Source: Nymphaea colorata (lineage: Eukaryota; Streptophyta; Magnoliopsida; Nymphaeales; Nymphaeaceae). From it: 64,000 nt of DNA. Positions 52,561 to 64,000 of the stretch are shown in pieces. A program made the position numbers and the translations under genes. Each line of letters begins with the position of its first letter. Positions within the stretch are counted from its first letter, which is position 1. The notes below the pieces were generated by a model. The model was not told where the DNA came from and made no database searches. It saw nothing but the letters and a program-made list of their open reading frames with translations. Location: contig NC_045147.1 of NCBI RefSeq assembly GCF_008831285.2, forward strand, positions 21,220,981 to 21,284,980, written 5' to 3'.

Positions 52561-52668
52561 CCGAGTACTGAGTATCAAGTGAAAAGAAACAGAAAATAAG
52601 ATCCGGGTGACAAAAAGGAGAGCTTCAGCCCAAACGGTTTCATACGAAACCCTTTTGCCTCCTCTCAC

Positions 52669-52779
52669 AAAACCCTAATTTTCCACTTACAAGAGATTGA
52701 GAGAAATCGCAGCATGCTGCCAACTCTCCAACCCGAGAAGCTCAGGGATGAACATCGACTACCGTTTAAGAGAAGATAG
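52669..52779 (+). other. telobox leader followed by a 21-residue open frame
   Basis: ACAAAACCCTAATTTTCC at about 52665-52682, a motif common in leaders of plant translation-related genes, precedes an ATG at 52714 that opens 21 codons (MLPTLQPEKLRDEHRL...) and stops at 52777-52779. It could be the 5' fragment of a gene whose remainder is gone. Not recognised. Confidence 0.2.
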
Positions 52780-53684
52780 AAAATAAAGGAAAACAATATC
52801 ATATCTTCATTTCGGATCGGTTTTTGGTTTTAACTTAAAAGAATAAGTGTTCATGCTGCCAAACAGTGAGATTGAATCCAATAGTAGCAGCATCACCAAA
52901 TTATTGACTCTTTTGTGACCAATCGATTTTTTAACACCCTGATGAATGATTTTTAAGTTGAGGCTAACCGGAAAACGGGTTTCCATGACAGGATAAAGCG
53001 AGGCAGCTATGGACCATAAAAGGCAATCGATTGCATCGCTTCATATCTGTCCCAAATTTGAATTGGTTTTTAAGGGGAAAGGTAAGGTTGTGGGGGTGTT
53101 TCGGTTTCAAGAACTGAACCGATTTGTTAAGGCGTCTCAGTTTCAAGAACCGAGTTGTGGGAGCTGTCTAAGCCAAGATTGTATCCTCCTGGTTGGTTTC
53201 TGTCCATACGATGCGAGACCAGTACGCATTTATTTGTTTTTTTCTATTTTTAAATTAATTTGAGCTATGGTGTAAAAACCACATAAAGGCATTTCTTTAT
53301 ATTTTTGGCCAGCTCTGGATACAAGTCAGGCTTGAGTTTGAGTCAATTGTAGTCCTACTCCATATACTCTACCAAAGCTCGAACTCAACTCTCGGGAACT
53401 AAAACCTAAAGCTCAATCATACTTTAGCTCGGCAACAAGCTAACACTCAAATTTAATCGTTTCAACTTGTTTGCCAACCAGAGTTTTAATTGAACGAACC
53501 TCTAACTTAACTGAACAAGCGAGTTCGTGAATAGTGTACTGCCACTCCATTGGGAAATTGAGTTGATGACATGGCTTTTGCTACCAGTAGAGCTATAAAT
53601 TGTTCATTATTAGAAGAACCCAACTATAGTTTCAAAACTTTGTTATAATTTTTTAAAATTTTTTATCTAAGGCTACTGCACATC

Positions 53685-54060
53685 CACAAATATCGTGATA
53701 TTTTCAAAAATATCACGATATTGGTGACAAAATAAAAAAAACGATAAAAATGGGAAGATATCTGATATATTAAAAAAACATTAAAAAATGAATTCATCGT
53801 GATATTATAGTGATTTTTTCATTCGTTTTTATTTCATTTTCTGTTTTTTATTTTTGTCAACTTTTGTTTCATTCTTTTATTTTCCTCTTGTTTTAGGTAT
53901 TTAACATGACCTCCTAAATGCAATATAATACTTCTTACTTTTTCAGTTTTTGTATTTTTATTTGACATTTTTTATTTTAAAAAAAATCAAGATTTTCCCA
54001 ATATCTTTCTGAAAACAAAAATTGTCCATAAATACCTGATAAAAACTTCACCAATAAAAA
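53685..54060. repeat. ATATCG-word repeat block
   Basis: It begins with inverted AATATCGTGATATTTTC and AATATCACGATATTGG and continues with many CGATA/GATATC variants in AT-rich sequence, ending near CCCAATATCTTTCTG. A related short block lies at 42138-42180. No clear terminal repeats or target duplication. Confidence 0.45.
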
Positions 54061-54391
54061 TTTAAGAATCATATTTGTAGCTATGATGAATTATTTTTAA
54101 ATCAAATGTATTTTTTTTTTTTTTATTTGAAAGGAACGCTACTGTAGATCCCTTGATTCCACCCCAACTTTCATCAGCCTATCAACCTGACCAGTTGTCA
54201 TATAACCAAACTTTATAAAATGAAAAGGGGCTCTCTTGATAAAGATACGAAAAAAACCGAAGAAATTGGAGGCCCTAAATTCCACATGTCCGCTTAATGG
54301 GTGTTGTACCTAGACTGAATTTGATGTGTAAAGTCTTAAAAGAGAGAAAAGAAGAGGCACATTGGATCACTTAAAAGCTATGCCACCAAGA

Positions 54392-54437
54392 TGTGGGTGC
54401 GGGTGTAGATGCGGGTGCGGGTGTAGATGCGGGTGTC
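54392..54437 (+). repeat. GGTGTAGATGCG minisatellite
   Basis: A run of GGGTGCGGGTGTAGATGC units of about 12-18 bp repeated about two and a half times. Confidence 0.8.
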
Positions 54438-56227
54438 AGCGCAGTACATCTCAAAAAATTTAGGTGTAGTGGTGCGGCAAAAATATTTATTATTATTAAT
54501 ATATTATTATTATATATTAATAATATCAACTTTATTAAAAAAACCAAAAAAATAAACTCAAATTAACGTGGTGTGTCGCGTTCTTTGCTGCGGGCACGCC
54601 GTCAAACGATGAACTTTACTTGTTTTTTTCGTGGTGAAACTTTGCGGATCATAACATGGACTAACGCTGGACCTGGATTTGGAGTAAATTTTCCTTAAAG
54701 CATAACCGATCCAATTATTGTTATAGGTCCCATTGAATGCTTGATTGAATCTTCGAATTATTCTTCCTTCTTTGATGGCGACCAAATTCAATGAAACTCC
54801 CAATCGGTCAGAATCGTGGATCCACAATTTCATTCTTGGGGTCATTTGGGGTTTGATTGATGGGTGTAGATGAATCTTTTTCACCATTAAAAAAAACAAA
54901 AACAGGGAAAACTTCCCCCTTTTGTATCGAGATTTAACTGATGATCTGAACCATTAACATCCTCGGCGGTCCATGTGGATGTACAAAACAGTGTGTTCGA
55001 AGAGGCATAGCATAGTTGGTTGATTTGAGTGTCATTCTGACAATATGTCCATAGTTCAGTTCTTTTTGGGTGCTGCTCTGACCACCCAAGTTTCAAAACA
55101 AAGCTATAAGCTTCCCAAAACAGAACGTTCATTGTCTCATCCTGCACGCTCGTGGAACACATGGGACACTAGAAATTTTCCTAATCAAGCACAACAAAGG
55201 ACCATCGTCATCGCAACGTCCACTTCCACATTTCTTAAGAACGTGTTTGATAATGCATGCCTTGTGTTTGCATGGGACCAAGCCAACTGTTTCGCCGCGT
55301 TCTGCTCGTTCAGGGAAACACATTTTCCGTTAGGATGTGTTGATGTTACTGGTAACAGAACCACCGTTCTTTAGACATGATCAATTAAAAGCGCCTTTAT
55401 GAAATGCAAGATCGTATACTTATCATCTGAAAACACATATTCCTCCTTTTACTAATACTTCATAATGTTATTGTAAATTATGACTAATACATGAGAATTT
55501 TTCACCTCATATGGCTATTGATTCAATTCTTTGAAATGAATTAGATCATTCTTCTCGTCTAGAGAATCTCTCTCTTCTTCGAATAACCAGCATGAATTGA
55601 GTCATGTTTTAATCGAACACTTTTCATTTTAAGTTATGTTAAAGGGATAATTTTGTTTACCAAATAAACGTAAGTGGATCAAATCACTATCTTATAATTA
55701 CTATAATAAGAAGAGATCTTTGAAACAACTGCGCCAAGAGTAGCGACGTCGACGGGCTGGTAAGATCTGATTTTCGACCAGACCGTTTTAGTTGGATTGG
55801 GCGAAGAGAAGTGGTGATGATTACAATTGGACCCGAAACTAAGCTATTTAGCTCTCTGAATCCAAAACCAAATCCAACATCGGATAAGGATCCGAACCGA
55901 TCGTGTGTGAAAGTCAGATCTGCTGCAGTCACAAACTTCACCTAATCTCTTAATGTTGCTAAAAGAAAGAAAAAAAGAAGACTTAGATGTACTTCGAATA
56001 TTTAAATAATATTGGAATGGTTATTTAATGCACATAGAGCGGAAAATAAATAATTTGCGATTGGCAGAAATTTTGGTAACTACAGAGCAACCATGAATGT
56101 GCGAAGCAGGTAGGCATTTATTGTAGCAGCAAAGTCACACATGTAACCAACACGCCCATAAGCGAAGCTTTTATTTTTTTGTTAAATTTCTGAAAAGTAC
56201 ACAAATTTTTTGTTAAAATATATATGG

Positions 56228-56372
56228 TTATTTATAATCAAAATGATATAAAAACACAATGAAAAATAATTTATTTTTATATATAATTAAGCAGGGCTCG
56301 AGCCGGCGATGGTCGGGCTGCCTAAGGCCAATATTTTTAAGGCTCGGGTCCGAGCCGACTTGGGTTAGGTGC
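56228..56372. repeat. CTCGG-word dispersed repeat (reverse orientation)
   Basis: An AT part (TTATTTTTATATATAATTAA) is followed by GGGCTCGAGCCGGCG and GGCTCGGGTCCGAGCC, the layout of 51595-51835 read from the other strand. Confidence 0.5.
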
Positions 56373-56859
56373 TCTGCTCGGCCACGCCACGCCCCATGTA
56401 TTGTGTGGGGCCCGCACTGATAGCTCGTCTTTCTGTGCCTGAAAATTAATTTTTGAGGTTTCCCGCCTTGAGGAGGATTCCATTTTCTTTGCCGCCCAAC
56501 TGAGTGAACAGGAGGAGTCCAGCCTCTGCGTACAGGCGTAACGGCCGCCAACAGAAAAGCCCTTATCTCTTTCTGAATTTACGTGCCATACCCTTACCTC
56601 ACGATAAAGCACGCAAGTCCCCGTCTGGTGGTCGCGATAACGCTGCAGCAGGCCCACAGGCACTGTTGTAATTTCCTTAGTAGTCGTGTCGCTAAAACTG
56701 CGCTGCCTTCCAGCTAAGGATGTGGCAAAGTTGTAGTTTTCTCTAACAGCGGCTGCTTTTGTAAGGTGCCCGTGACCGCGGCCTTAACAAAAAGGCAGCA
56801 GTCTGAACCGAAGAGTCTCTTTTAACTCTCTCCCTCTGCTATCGGTTGCTCGCCGGGAT

Positions 56860-59800
56860 CTTTTCCGGCCAGAGTTGTTGCTGCCTGATGGCCGGATCCG
56901 CCGCCGAACTGCTGGTAAAGGTTGTTATCTCCCTCTGTTCTTGTGGAATCGTTCTTGTTCTGTCTTCTTCTCGTTTTAGTTGTTCTCATCCAAGCGATGC
57001 GATTCCTTTTTGGTTCCCGTGCTAGAGTCGATGCTTGCTTCGCCTTACTTGTTTGGTCTTTGGATTGCTGTCGATGGTCTGAAACGCATCATGCTACTAA
57101 TTTCTTGAACATATGCGCAATATTTTGTTGTGTGATGGAGTTCATTTCTGCCGATTACACGCTGTTCAGTACTAAAATGCTCAGATCTTCCGTTTTCTTT
57201 CGATTCTGGGAGTCTTGATAGGGAATGGTTCCGTTCAGATCATGCTTCGGCTGGTCGTAACGACCGGAAACTGGTAGCTCTTCATTGGATTTGGGCGTTT
57301 CTAGTACATACGGGTCGCTGTCTTGCTCGAACGCAGGCTAACCTTCCCAACCTTTCGTTCGAGCTTTCCTCATCTCAAAGTCGTTTTCCTAGTCCGTTGT
57401 TCTCGTTTCTCCTTATTTCGACGAATCGGCGGTCTGTGGCTCTGGTGGCCCTGACGCTCTGGGCGTGTTAGGCTGTCAAAGGGTAAATTCCGTCATTTCA
57501 GGTTGTAATTTTTTGTCACTTTCGCTGTGGAGTTTCAGTTTCACAGGTTGTTCCGAGTCGCTCAGTGCGGTGACAAATGACGCAAATATCCTTTTATTGT
57601 AGGGTGTGGTTTCCAAATTTCCTCCTTTCACATCGCCAGTTAGCCAATCTTGGCACTCGTCTAGAAGCTTTAGGAAGTCTGGATCTGTGTGAAACTTGAA
57701 TCCTTATGGAATTGGACTCGTCCCGCCCATTTGAACCGAAACCAGCTTCATTGAATTTGCACGGGAACCAGGCAAGTACTCAGGTAACAACTGTCCGTCA
57801 AGAGTCGGATTAAGTTTGATGTCATAAATGGGAGTGTCAGATGACGCCAGGTTCAGTTCAGTGTGGCTTCTATACACAGGCGGCCCAAATCTGGCTGGAT
57901 ATGCGTTGACGAGCTTCTCTTATTTGCGTCTTTCATCTTTGTTCCTACAATATAATTCGCGGTCTCTTCGCTTTTTCACGTGATGCACGTTGGCGAGGGC
58001 CAATGCTCTTTGTATTGTTACTACGGACAAAGGGCAGGACGGTCTTTGATGAGGTGAAATTGACTTGCATTATCCCCTTCATCTCCGCTTTTATGACGCG
58101 GCCTTCCATATAGGGCGCATAGGTCCCGCTGCTTGGAGAGCAATAATCAAAAGGGCGACTGCGGGAATAAAAAAAAAAGATCGAGAAAGACTCGAAAAAG
58201 TGATTATCTCGTCATTTTCTCTGTGTTGGATAGGAAGAAAGTTTGCTTATGTAGGAACTCCACTTGTCGTGGCCCGGGAAATTGTAGGGCTGAAACAGCT
58301 AGTGCAGAAAAATTTGATGAAACCCTTCTGATTATATGGTTTTTTAATATTAAGTGCTATATTGCCTACTTATTTAGGTTAGGGACAATGTCCATTCATC
58401 CCCACATTATTCTTGATCCATGTTTTGAAAAACATGTGTTCCATTTCTATGTTTTTTTTCTTAGACGACGAATCTGGAAACTACATTTTGCAAGATTTGC
58501 TATATTTCATAGCTTTAGGTACATCCGGAGTGGGTTCTGCCCGTGTCTGACGAAGAATATTGTGGAAAAACAAGGTTAGAAGGTTGTAGAGCTGATATTT
58601 GATCTAGGGTCTACCAATGTTGGCTAGTTTCATTTCTAAAAGAGATTCAAGTGAATGATATTTTCTTTACGGCCGTACCATTTAGCTAGATGGTGTTGCT
58701 GAAAACTTTCAAACAAGTGAATGATTGCTTCACCTCTATCTTTTAACTTCGGTTGACTGTCACTAAACTAAAGCCAAACTGAACTCAGAAAATAATTCGT
58801 AACCAGAAAATATTATAACATGGCATAATTCACGCTATTGAAGCTAAGCGAGGTTTTATTTTACATCTCTATTGTGAGCTGCGAACAAAAATCGTCTACT
58901 ATAAAAAAAATCTTGAACAGTCGAGAACTTTTGCCAAGAAAATGTGACTGATCAATCAACTTGATGCAGATGATCGACCTTCTCATGCACGCCCGGTTGC
59001 TGGCGCTTTTGAGGCGTATAGTCTTAATGTTATTCATGATTAGGATTCTAATTTTGTATACGGGTTTTCTCATCTCTAAATAATTTTGAAATTTTCATGT
59101 ATTTACTTGTACTTTGATTCTGTGGCCTTACCTCAGGACCCTATAAGGATATATTAGGAATTTTGTATTATCTGCTGCTGGCATATGCTTTCTCGTATCC
59201 TTTGCAGTATCTTGACTCAATGGCGCCTCTTACGCGTGGTTGATTTTGGCTTTCATTACTAAGCTGTGGTTCAGTTTCTCATGTCACACAGAGAGAGGGG
59301 GAGAGAGAGAGAGAGGGAGAGATTTTCATTGTATTCTTTATTCTGTAATATTTAAAAATGAAGGCCCATGTGAATCCATCAGCCGTGAGACCATCACCAT
59401 GACCTCTCCTCCCCTTTCCTCTGCTCTTGGTTTATTTAATGCGATTCAATAAACCAAGTGCGTTTGGTTGAATTTATTATTTTATTTTGTCTGGTTCTAG
59501 TCTCTTTGATCCTTCATCTGTATATTTCTCTTCTCCTTCTCCAGCGGGAGTTCTTATCGGGTGATTCTAAATCGATTTGGACCAAGCCATGGTAAGAGCC
59601 TCTCTAACTTCCTCTGTTTCTCTTTTCCCGACTTGTGTCTTTCTGGCTTTCCCCGTCCTTCTGCGTAGAGGAAGCCCCTTGGAAGCCTTTTCCAGTTCGA
59701 TTTGTACGGAGGCGAGAGACCTCCAGAATCCAGGCTCCTCTACCTCCGCTTCTCGCTTCATCTTGTCAGTCACCGGCATCGGAAGCTTAGTTGTCTCTGC

Positions 59801-60421
59801 ATGTGACCATCGTCTTCGCTCCTTGTAATCCTTGCCCCTTGGTACAATAATAGGGGCGCTTTGGTCTGTTTATGTCTATAGGTTGCAACTTACTGCTGGT
59901 GGTTTTCGCCTTCCTGTGATAGTAATGTTCGCTGTTCCGTGGATAGGTTTATGAAAACGACCCCTTTCATATAGGTCTGTTACACGAAAACCTGGGCCAT
60001 TCTCCCCCCACCTTGAGAAGCGTAAACCAAGGTGGTATTCATAGTTTAATTACGGGCGTTTTCGTCTTTTCCTGCAAAAATGGGTCGGTTACTTTCTGGT
60101 TTGTGCGTCCCCCGTCGGGAACTGATCGATCGCGGGTTCGGAAAGCTGGATATCGTCCGCGCGTTTTGGGCTGTTGCCGTGTGTTTGAGATGATTATTCT
60201 GGTTTCTGTTTGTTTCGCTTAACTTCTACTGTTGGGCTGTTTGTGCCTTGAGGTGGCTCTTGGTGGTGGTTAACGTTTGCTTGATGCTAATTGTGGCTAT
60301 CGCCCTGATATTTAAGTAGTAACTCTGCTTTTCCCTCCTTCGACAGACGACATAGAGCAGTTCTGCTTTCTCTCGTCCCCACTAGAAACTCAATTTACTG
60401 CAGCCGGCTAAGCTCGGAAAA
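56860..60421 (+). other. predicted NET4 leader exons and 5' UTR introns
   Basis: A candidate first exon ends at 56914 (GCTG|GTAAAG). A neat internal exon is bounded by CTTCTCCAG|CGGG at 59545 and CATG|GTAAGAG at 59591. A further acceptor (CGACAG|ACGAC) lies at 60346/60347, 75 bp before the NET4 ATG. No coding exon is recognised between them, so this looks like a leader with one or two long introns; an ATG at 56888 would make a short uORF. Confidence 0.35.
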
Positions 60422-63400
60422 ATGAAGAAGATGTCGTCCATGAAGTCCCACTCATGGTGGTGGGACAGCCATATTAGTCCGAAGAACTCGAAATGGCTTG
60501 CCGAGAATCTGGAAGGTCAGTCTCTCCTTTCCCTCTTTTTCTATTATAAGTTCCTTTTCCGGTTCTGAAATTCGGACTCGCTTCTTAACCGAGCCTTGTG
60601 ACAGCCATCTGGTTGAGTGAGTACGCAAGGCTATGGCCCGATTTGGGTAATCAACTTGTTTGGACGCTGGTAGGTCTAAAGTGGGTAGGGACCTTATCCT
60701 CCCCCACCCCCGGAAAGGGAGAGCCCATTTTTACGTCATTGACGCCAGGCCACCTTTCCCTATACCAAAGCAAAGCGCTTGTCTAGCGCCGAGCGCGGCT
60801 GCCGCTGCGGTACGTCCACATGGGGCGACGTGGATTCGCAGTCTCGTCACGGCTTGGATTTGATGAAGTTGCCTTTGTGAGACAATGATGGTCATTGACC
60901 AAGCAAACTTGAAGTCGAGGTTTCATTTATTTATTCTTGCTTTTGACTCGTCTCTTATATGCAATTAGATCCCAAATTAGTCCCAATACGAAAGGAAATG
61001 GAAAGAGGGCAGGATAAGTAAAGGATACCACGCTTTTTTTTTTGTAGTTTCAGGATGTACTTGCTGCTCGTCGTAGTAGACGAACTCCGTCGCGCTGATG
61101 TCACATTGCAGCCATTATCCAGTTCACTAGCGGCAACATAATTAGGCCCCCCTCTTGTACTCTAATGTCCAAATGTTGCCCCTCAATGCGAGAGCTTTGC
61201 ACTGCAGAAAGTGGTTTCGTTTCATAAGATGCGAACCGTTCCATAGTGGACCTTGCTAGACCTAGTTCATTATGTAAATGCGAGATCCTTGAATGCCTGA
61301 AAGTGGTTTCGTTCCACAAGATGCGAACGTAGGTAGTGGACCTTAGTGCAGCTTAACTGAATCATGTTCATGGTTTTCAGAGATGGACAAGAGCGTGACG
61401 AGGATGCTAAAGCTGATCGAAGAGGACGCCGACTCGTTCGCCAAGAAGGCGGAGATGTACTACGAGAAGCGCCCTGAGTTGGTCTCCCTCGTCGAGGACT
61501 TCTACCGCATGTACCGGTCGCTTGCCGAGCGATACGACCAGGTGACGGTCGAGCTGAGGAAAAACGTGCCGGCAGAGATGCAGTCCCAGGGCTCCTCCGA
61601 CCTCTCGGCTGACGGCTCCCCCCCTTCGAGCCGGTCTAAGAAAAGCCGCCGTCCTGAAACGAAACACCGTGCTGCTGGCTTCGACGTGTTTCTCGGCTCG
61701 GGCGGCAGTGCCACGGAGCGGTCCCGCAAGAGCAGTGATTCCTCCTCCTCTTCCTCCTCCGATTCGGGATCCGAGTCCGAAGTCTCGGATGAATCGGTTC
61801 GCAAAATATTGTTTGGGTCGCCGGGGAACGGCAACCACGAAGATGTGCAGAGCAAGATAGCGTCGCTGGAATCGGAGCTCGCGGCGGTCAGCGAGAAGCT
61901 TAGGGTCACTGAGGAGGAGGCCCGCAAGGCTAACCTCGAGATGGACGAGGTGCGGTTGGAGACCGAGGCGAGGAAATCGGAGTTCAGCGCCTCGGTAACA
62001 AAGCTGGAGGGAGAGGTCGAGAGACTGCGGGCTGAACTCGAGGAAGCTCGCGGGGAGGTCAACGAACGAAAGGCGGAGATCGATGTGCAGGCAGCTAGAG
62101 CAGCCGAGCTTCAGGATCTCGTTGCCGAGATAAATCGCGAATCGTCTCAGGCTGCCAAACAATTCTCGTCGGAAAAGTTGCAGTTGGAGAAAGATCTCCA
62201 ACTTCTGCTGAAGTCTCGAGCCGAACTGGAGGGAGATTGCGCGCGGTGGGTCTCGAAGGCGGAATCACTAGAATCGGAGATTGCAAACTTGAAAACGGAG
62301 AGGTCAGACTTGGAAACCCTGTACGAGACTGTGAAGGTCGAGAACTCTGCACGAGAAAGCCGTATCGACGGAATGAACCGGGAATTGGATGAGGCGAAAC
62401 AGAGGCAGGACACTCTCGTATCGGAGAAGAACGGACTCGAAGCCCGTGTACTGGAGCTCTTGGCCATGGTGAACGTGAAGCGGGAGAACGCCATCGCTGA
62501 AGCGGCGGGAAAATTCTCGTCGGAGAAGTCTCGCGCCGAGAAAGAGCGAAACGAGCTGCTGAAATCCCAGGAGGTCCTTCAAGCGGAACTTGAGCGACTC
62601 AGAACAAAGGGAGAATTTCTGGAATCGGAAATATCACGCCTCAGGGCTGATAGATCCGAGCTGCAAAGCCTGTTCGAGGTGGCAAAGGCTGAAAATTCTT
62701 CCAAAGAAGCGCGCTTGGACAGGATAAATAGGGAATTATGCGAGGTAAAGGGGCGGTATGATAGTCTCGTCTCGGAGAAGGATGCACTTGAACTCCGCGT
62801 TCGGGAACTGACGGATTCCGCCAGGAGTTTGTCATCGGAGAAATCCGCTCTCGAACGTGATTTGTCTGAGTTGCGTATGTCACGTGAAGATCTGGAGAAG
62901 GAGATCCAGGAGTCGAAGCGGAAGATGGAGTCGCTTGAATCGGAAATGCTGAGCCTGAAAGCGGAGAAATCAGCAGCGGTGAGCCGGTTTGAGTCGGTTC
63001 AAGCTGAGAAGGATGCACTTGAAATCCGGATGCTCGAAATGACGGACTCCGCCAGCAATTTGTCGTCGGAAAAATCTGTTCTGGAACGTGAATTGTCTGA
63101 GTTGCGTACATCGCGGGAAGTTCTGGAAATAGCGATCTGTGAACTGAAGCAGAAAACTCAGTCGCTTGAATCAGAGTTGTCAAGCCTGAGGGCGGAGATA
63201 TCAGCAGCCGATAACAGGTTCGGGGCGGTTCAGGCAGAAAAGCTGGCTGTGGAGGAGAGATTGGAGGAAGTGACCAGGGAATCGGACGAAGTACGAGCGG
63301 AACATCACCGTCTCGTCTCGGACAGGTCAACTTTTGAAGCCCGGATCAAGTCACTGGAGGACGAGGTTGCGAACTCCTTCGCAGAGGGGGCTCGAATCAT

Positions 63401-63983
63401 GGACGAACTATCCAAGTTGTCTCGGGCTTCGTCTGCTCTGGAAGAGGAGCTTCGATTGTCCGTCTCAAAGGCGGAATCACTGGAAGCGGACATGTCGAGG
63501 CTTGAGACCGAGAAATCGGATCTGGAGGTCCGGTACGAGGCTGTGAGGGTGGAAAACTCGGAGAAAGAGAAGAGGCTGGAAGCAGCGAACCGGAATTTGG
63601 ACGGTTGGAAGCTCAAGTACGACATGCTGGTGGCGGAGAGGGACACGCTGCAGGCAAGGATCTCGAATCTGGTGGTAAAATCCGAGAATGCTGAGAACCG
63701 GATCCGGGAGATGGATAAGCACCTGAGTGATCTGCATGTGGAACACGCGCGCTTGATTGCCGGTGCGACTTCGGACGGGCAACGGGTCCGGGAGGCGCAG
63801 GCGAGGTCTGCGGCGCTGGAAGAGGAGGTGGAGCGGTTGAAGGCTGTGGTCTCGGAGGGGGCGGAGGCGAAGCGCGAGGTAATCCGGCAACTGTGCTTCT
63901 CTCTGGATCACCTTCAAGGCAGTTACGACGAGCTCCGGCGGGCGCTGCATCATAACAAGAGGAGCACCGTGCTGGCCTCGTGA
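60422..63983 (+). CDS. NET4: NET4-type networked protein (actin-binding NAB domain, coiled coil)
   Basis: Two exons, 60422-60515 and 61381-63983, join in phase to give 898 residues. The N-terminal NAB domain spans about residues 9-100: [20 protein letters not shown] (9-28), then [20 protein letters not shown] and [23 protein letters not shown] proteins bind actin filaments through NAB and attach them to membranes; NET4 members act at the vacuole. A Ser-rich acidic linker ([14 protein letters not shown]) follows, then a heptad-rich coiled coil from about residue 180 to 880 built of repeated units such as [16 protein letters not shown]. The tail has [16 protein letters not shown], a typical NET ending. 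It is longer than Arabidopsis NET4A/B (about 530-560 residues), apparently by expansion of the coiled coil. Exon 2 is markedly GC-rich compared with its surroundings. Confidence 0.92.
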
Positions 63984-64000
63984 ATGATCTTCGGCGGCAG

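Larger units (their letters stand above)
44154..56800. other. long repeat-rich region without recognised genes
   Basis: About 12.6 kb with no exon I can assign. Open frames reach about 125 codons (for example 50804-51175 plus, 54558-54899 minus), but none shows a known domain. Repeats inside it are listed separately. Telobox-like AAACCCTA motifs occur near 50257 and 52670, which may mark promoters of genes not recognised or remnants. Confidence 0.4.

Noticed and set aside
61407-63953. Long minus-strand frames opposite NET4
   Set aside because: Antisense shadows of a GC-rich coiled-coil exon.

Overview
This is a plant nuclear window. Genes are split by GT-AG introns, the flanks are AT-rich, there is a nuclear-type tRNA-Ile(AAT), and every recognisable protein belongs to a land-plant family (PYG7, STN8, GH5 endo-beta-mannanase, plant S6 kinase, MES esterase, NET4). 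The families fit a flowering plant; I cannot name the species from sequence alone.

Layout. Positions 1-65 may hold the last codons of an upstream plus-strand gene. On the minus strand, 1241-7098 is a four-exon PYG7 gene (photosystem I assembly). The segment 4806-18094 is repeated in tandem as 18095 to about 31028. Each unit carries an intact five-exon endo-beta-mannanase on plus (10956-14005 and 22651-25734), followed by an STN8 thylakoid kinase on minus. One duplication edge lies in PYG7 intron 1 and the other in STN8 exon 1. As a result the left unit has complete PYG7 but a 5'-truncated, decayed STN8 (15862-18094), while the right unit has an orphan PYG7 first exon (19266-19461) and complete STN8 (28434-31097). 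At the junction the orphan PYG7 promoter and exon 1 sit directly upstream of the headless STN8 copy, with a phase-compatible splice acceptor between them: a possible chimeric transcription unit.

To the right follow S6 kinase (minus, 32164-36669, leader exon near 38.6-38.7 kb), tRNA-Ile (minus, 40175-40248), a MES17-like methylesterase (minus, 40898-44149), about 12 kb of repeat-rich sequence without a recognised gene (44.2-56.8 kb), and a NET4-type actin-binding coiled-coil protein (plus, 60422-63983) with leader exons probably starting near 56.9 kb.

Non-coding content. Two non-autonomous elements with terminal inverted repeats and about 8-bp target duplications (hAT-like) are visible, one in the right duplication unit (26017-26800) and one in an S6K intron (35079-35436). 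Several diffuse AT-rich repeats consist of variations on one short word (CTCGGCC/CCGAGC, ATATCG, CGTATCG), and another dispersed repeat carries a GGAGCGGAGCC-like head.

Functionally the window mixes photosynthesis genes (PYG7 for photosystem I assembly, STN8 for photosystem II core phosphorylation), a cell-wall hydrolase pair, growth signalling (TOR-S6K), hormone-ester hydrolysis (MES) and cytoskeleton-membrane attachment (NET4). Nothing suggests the neighbours form one pathway.
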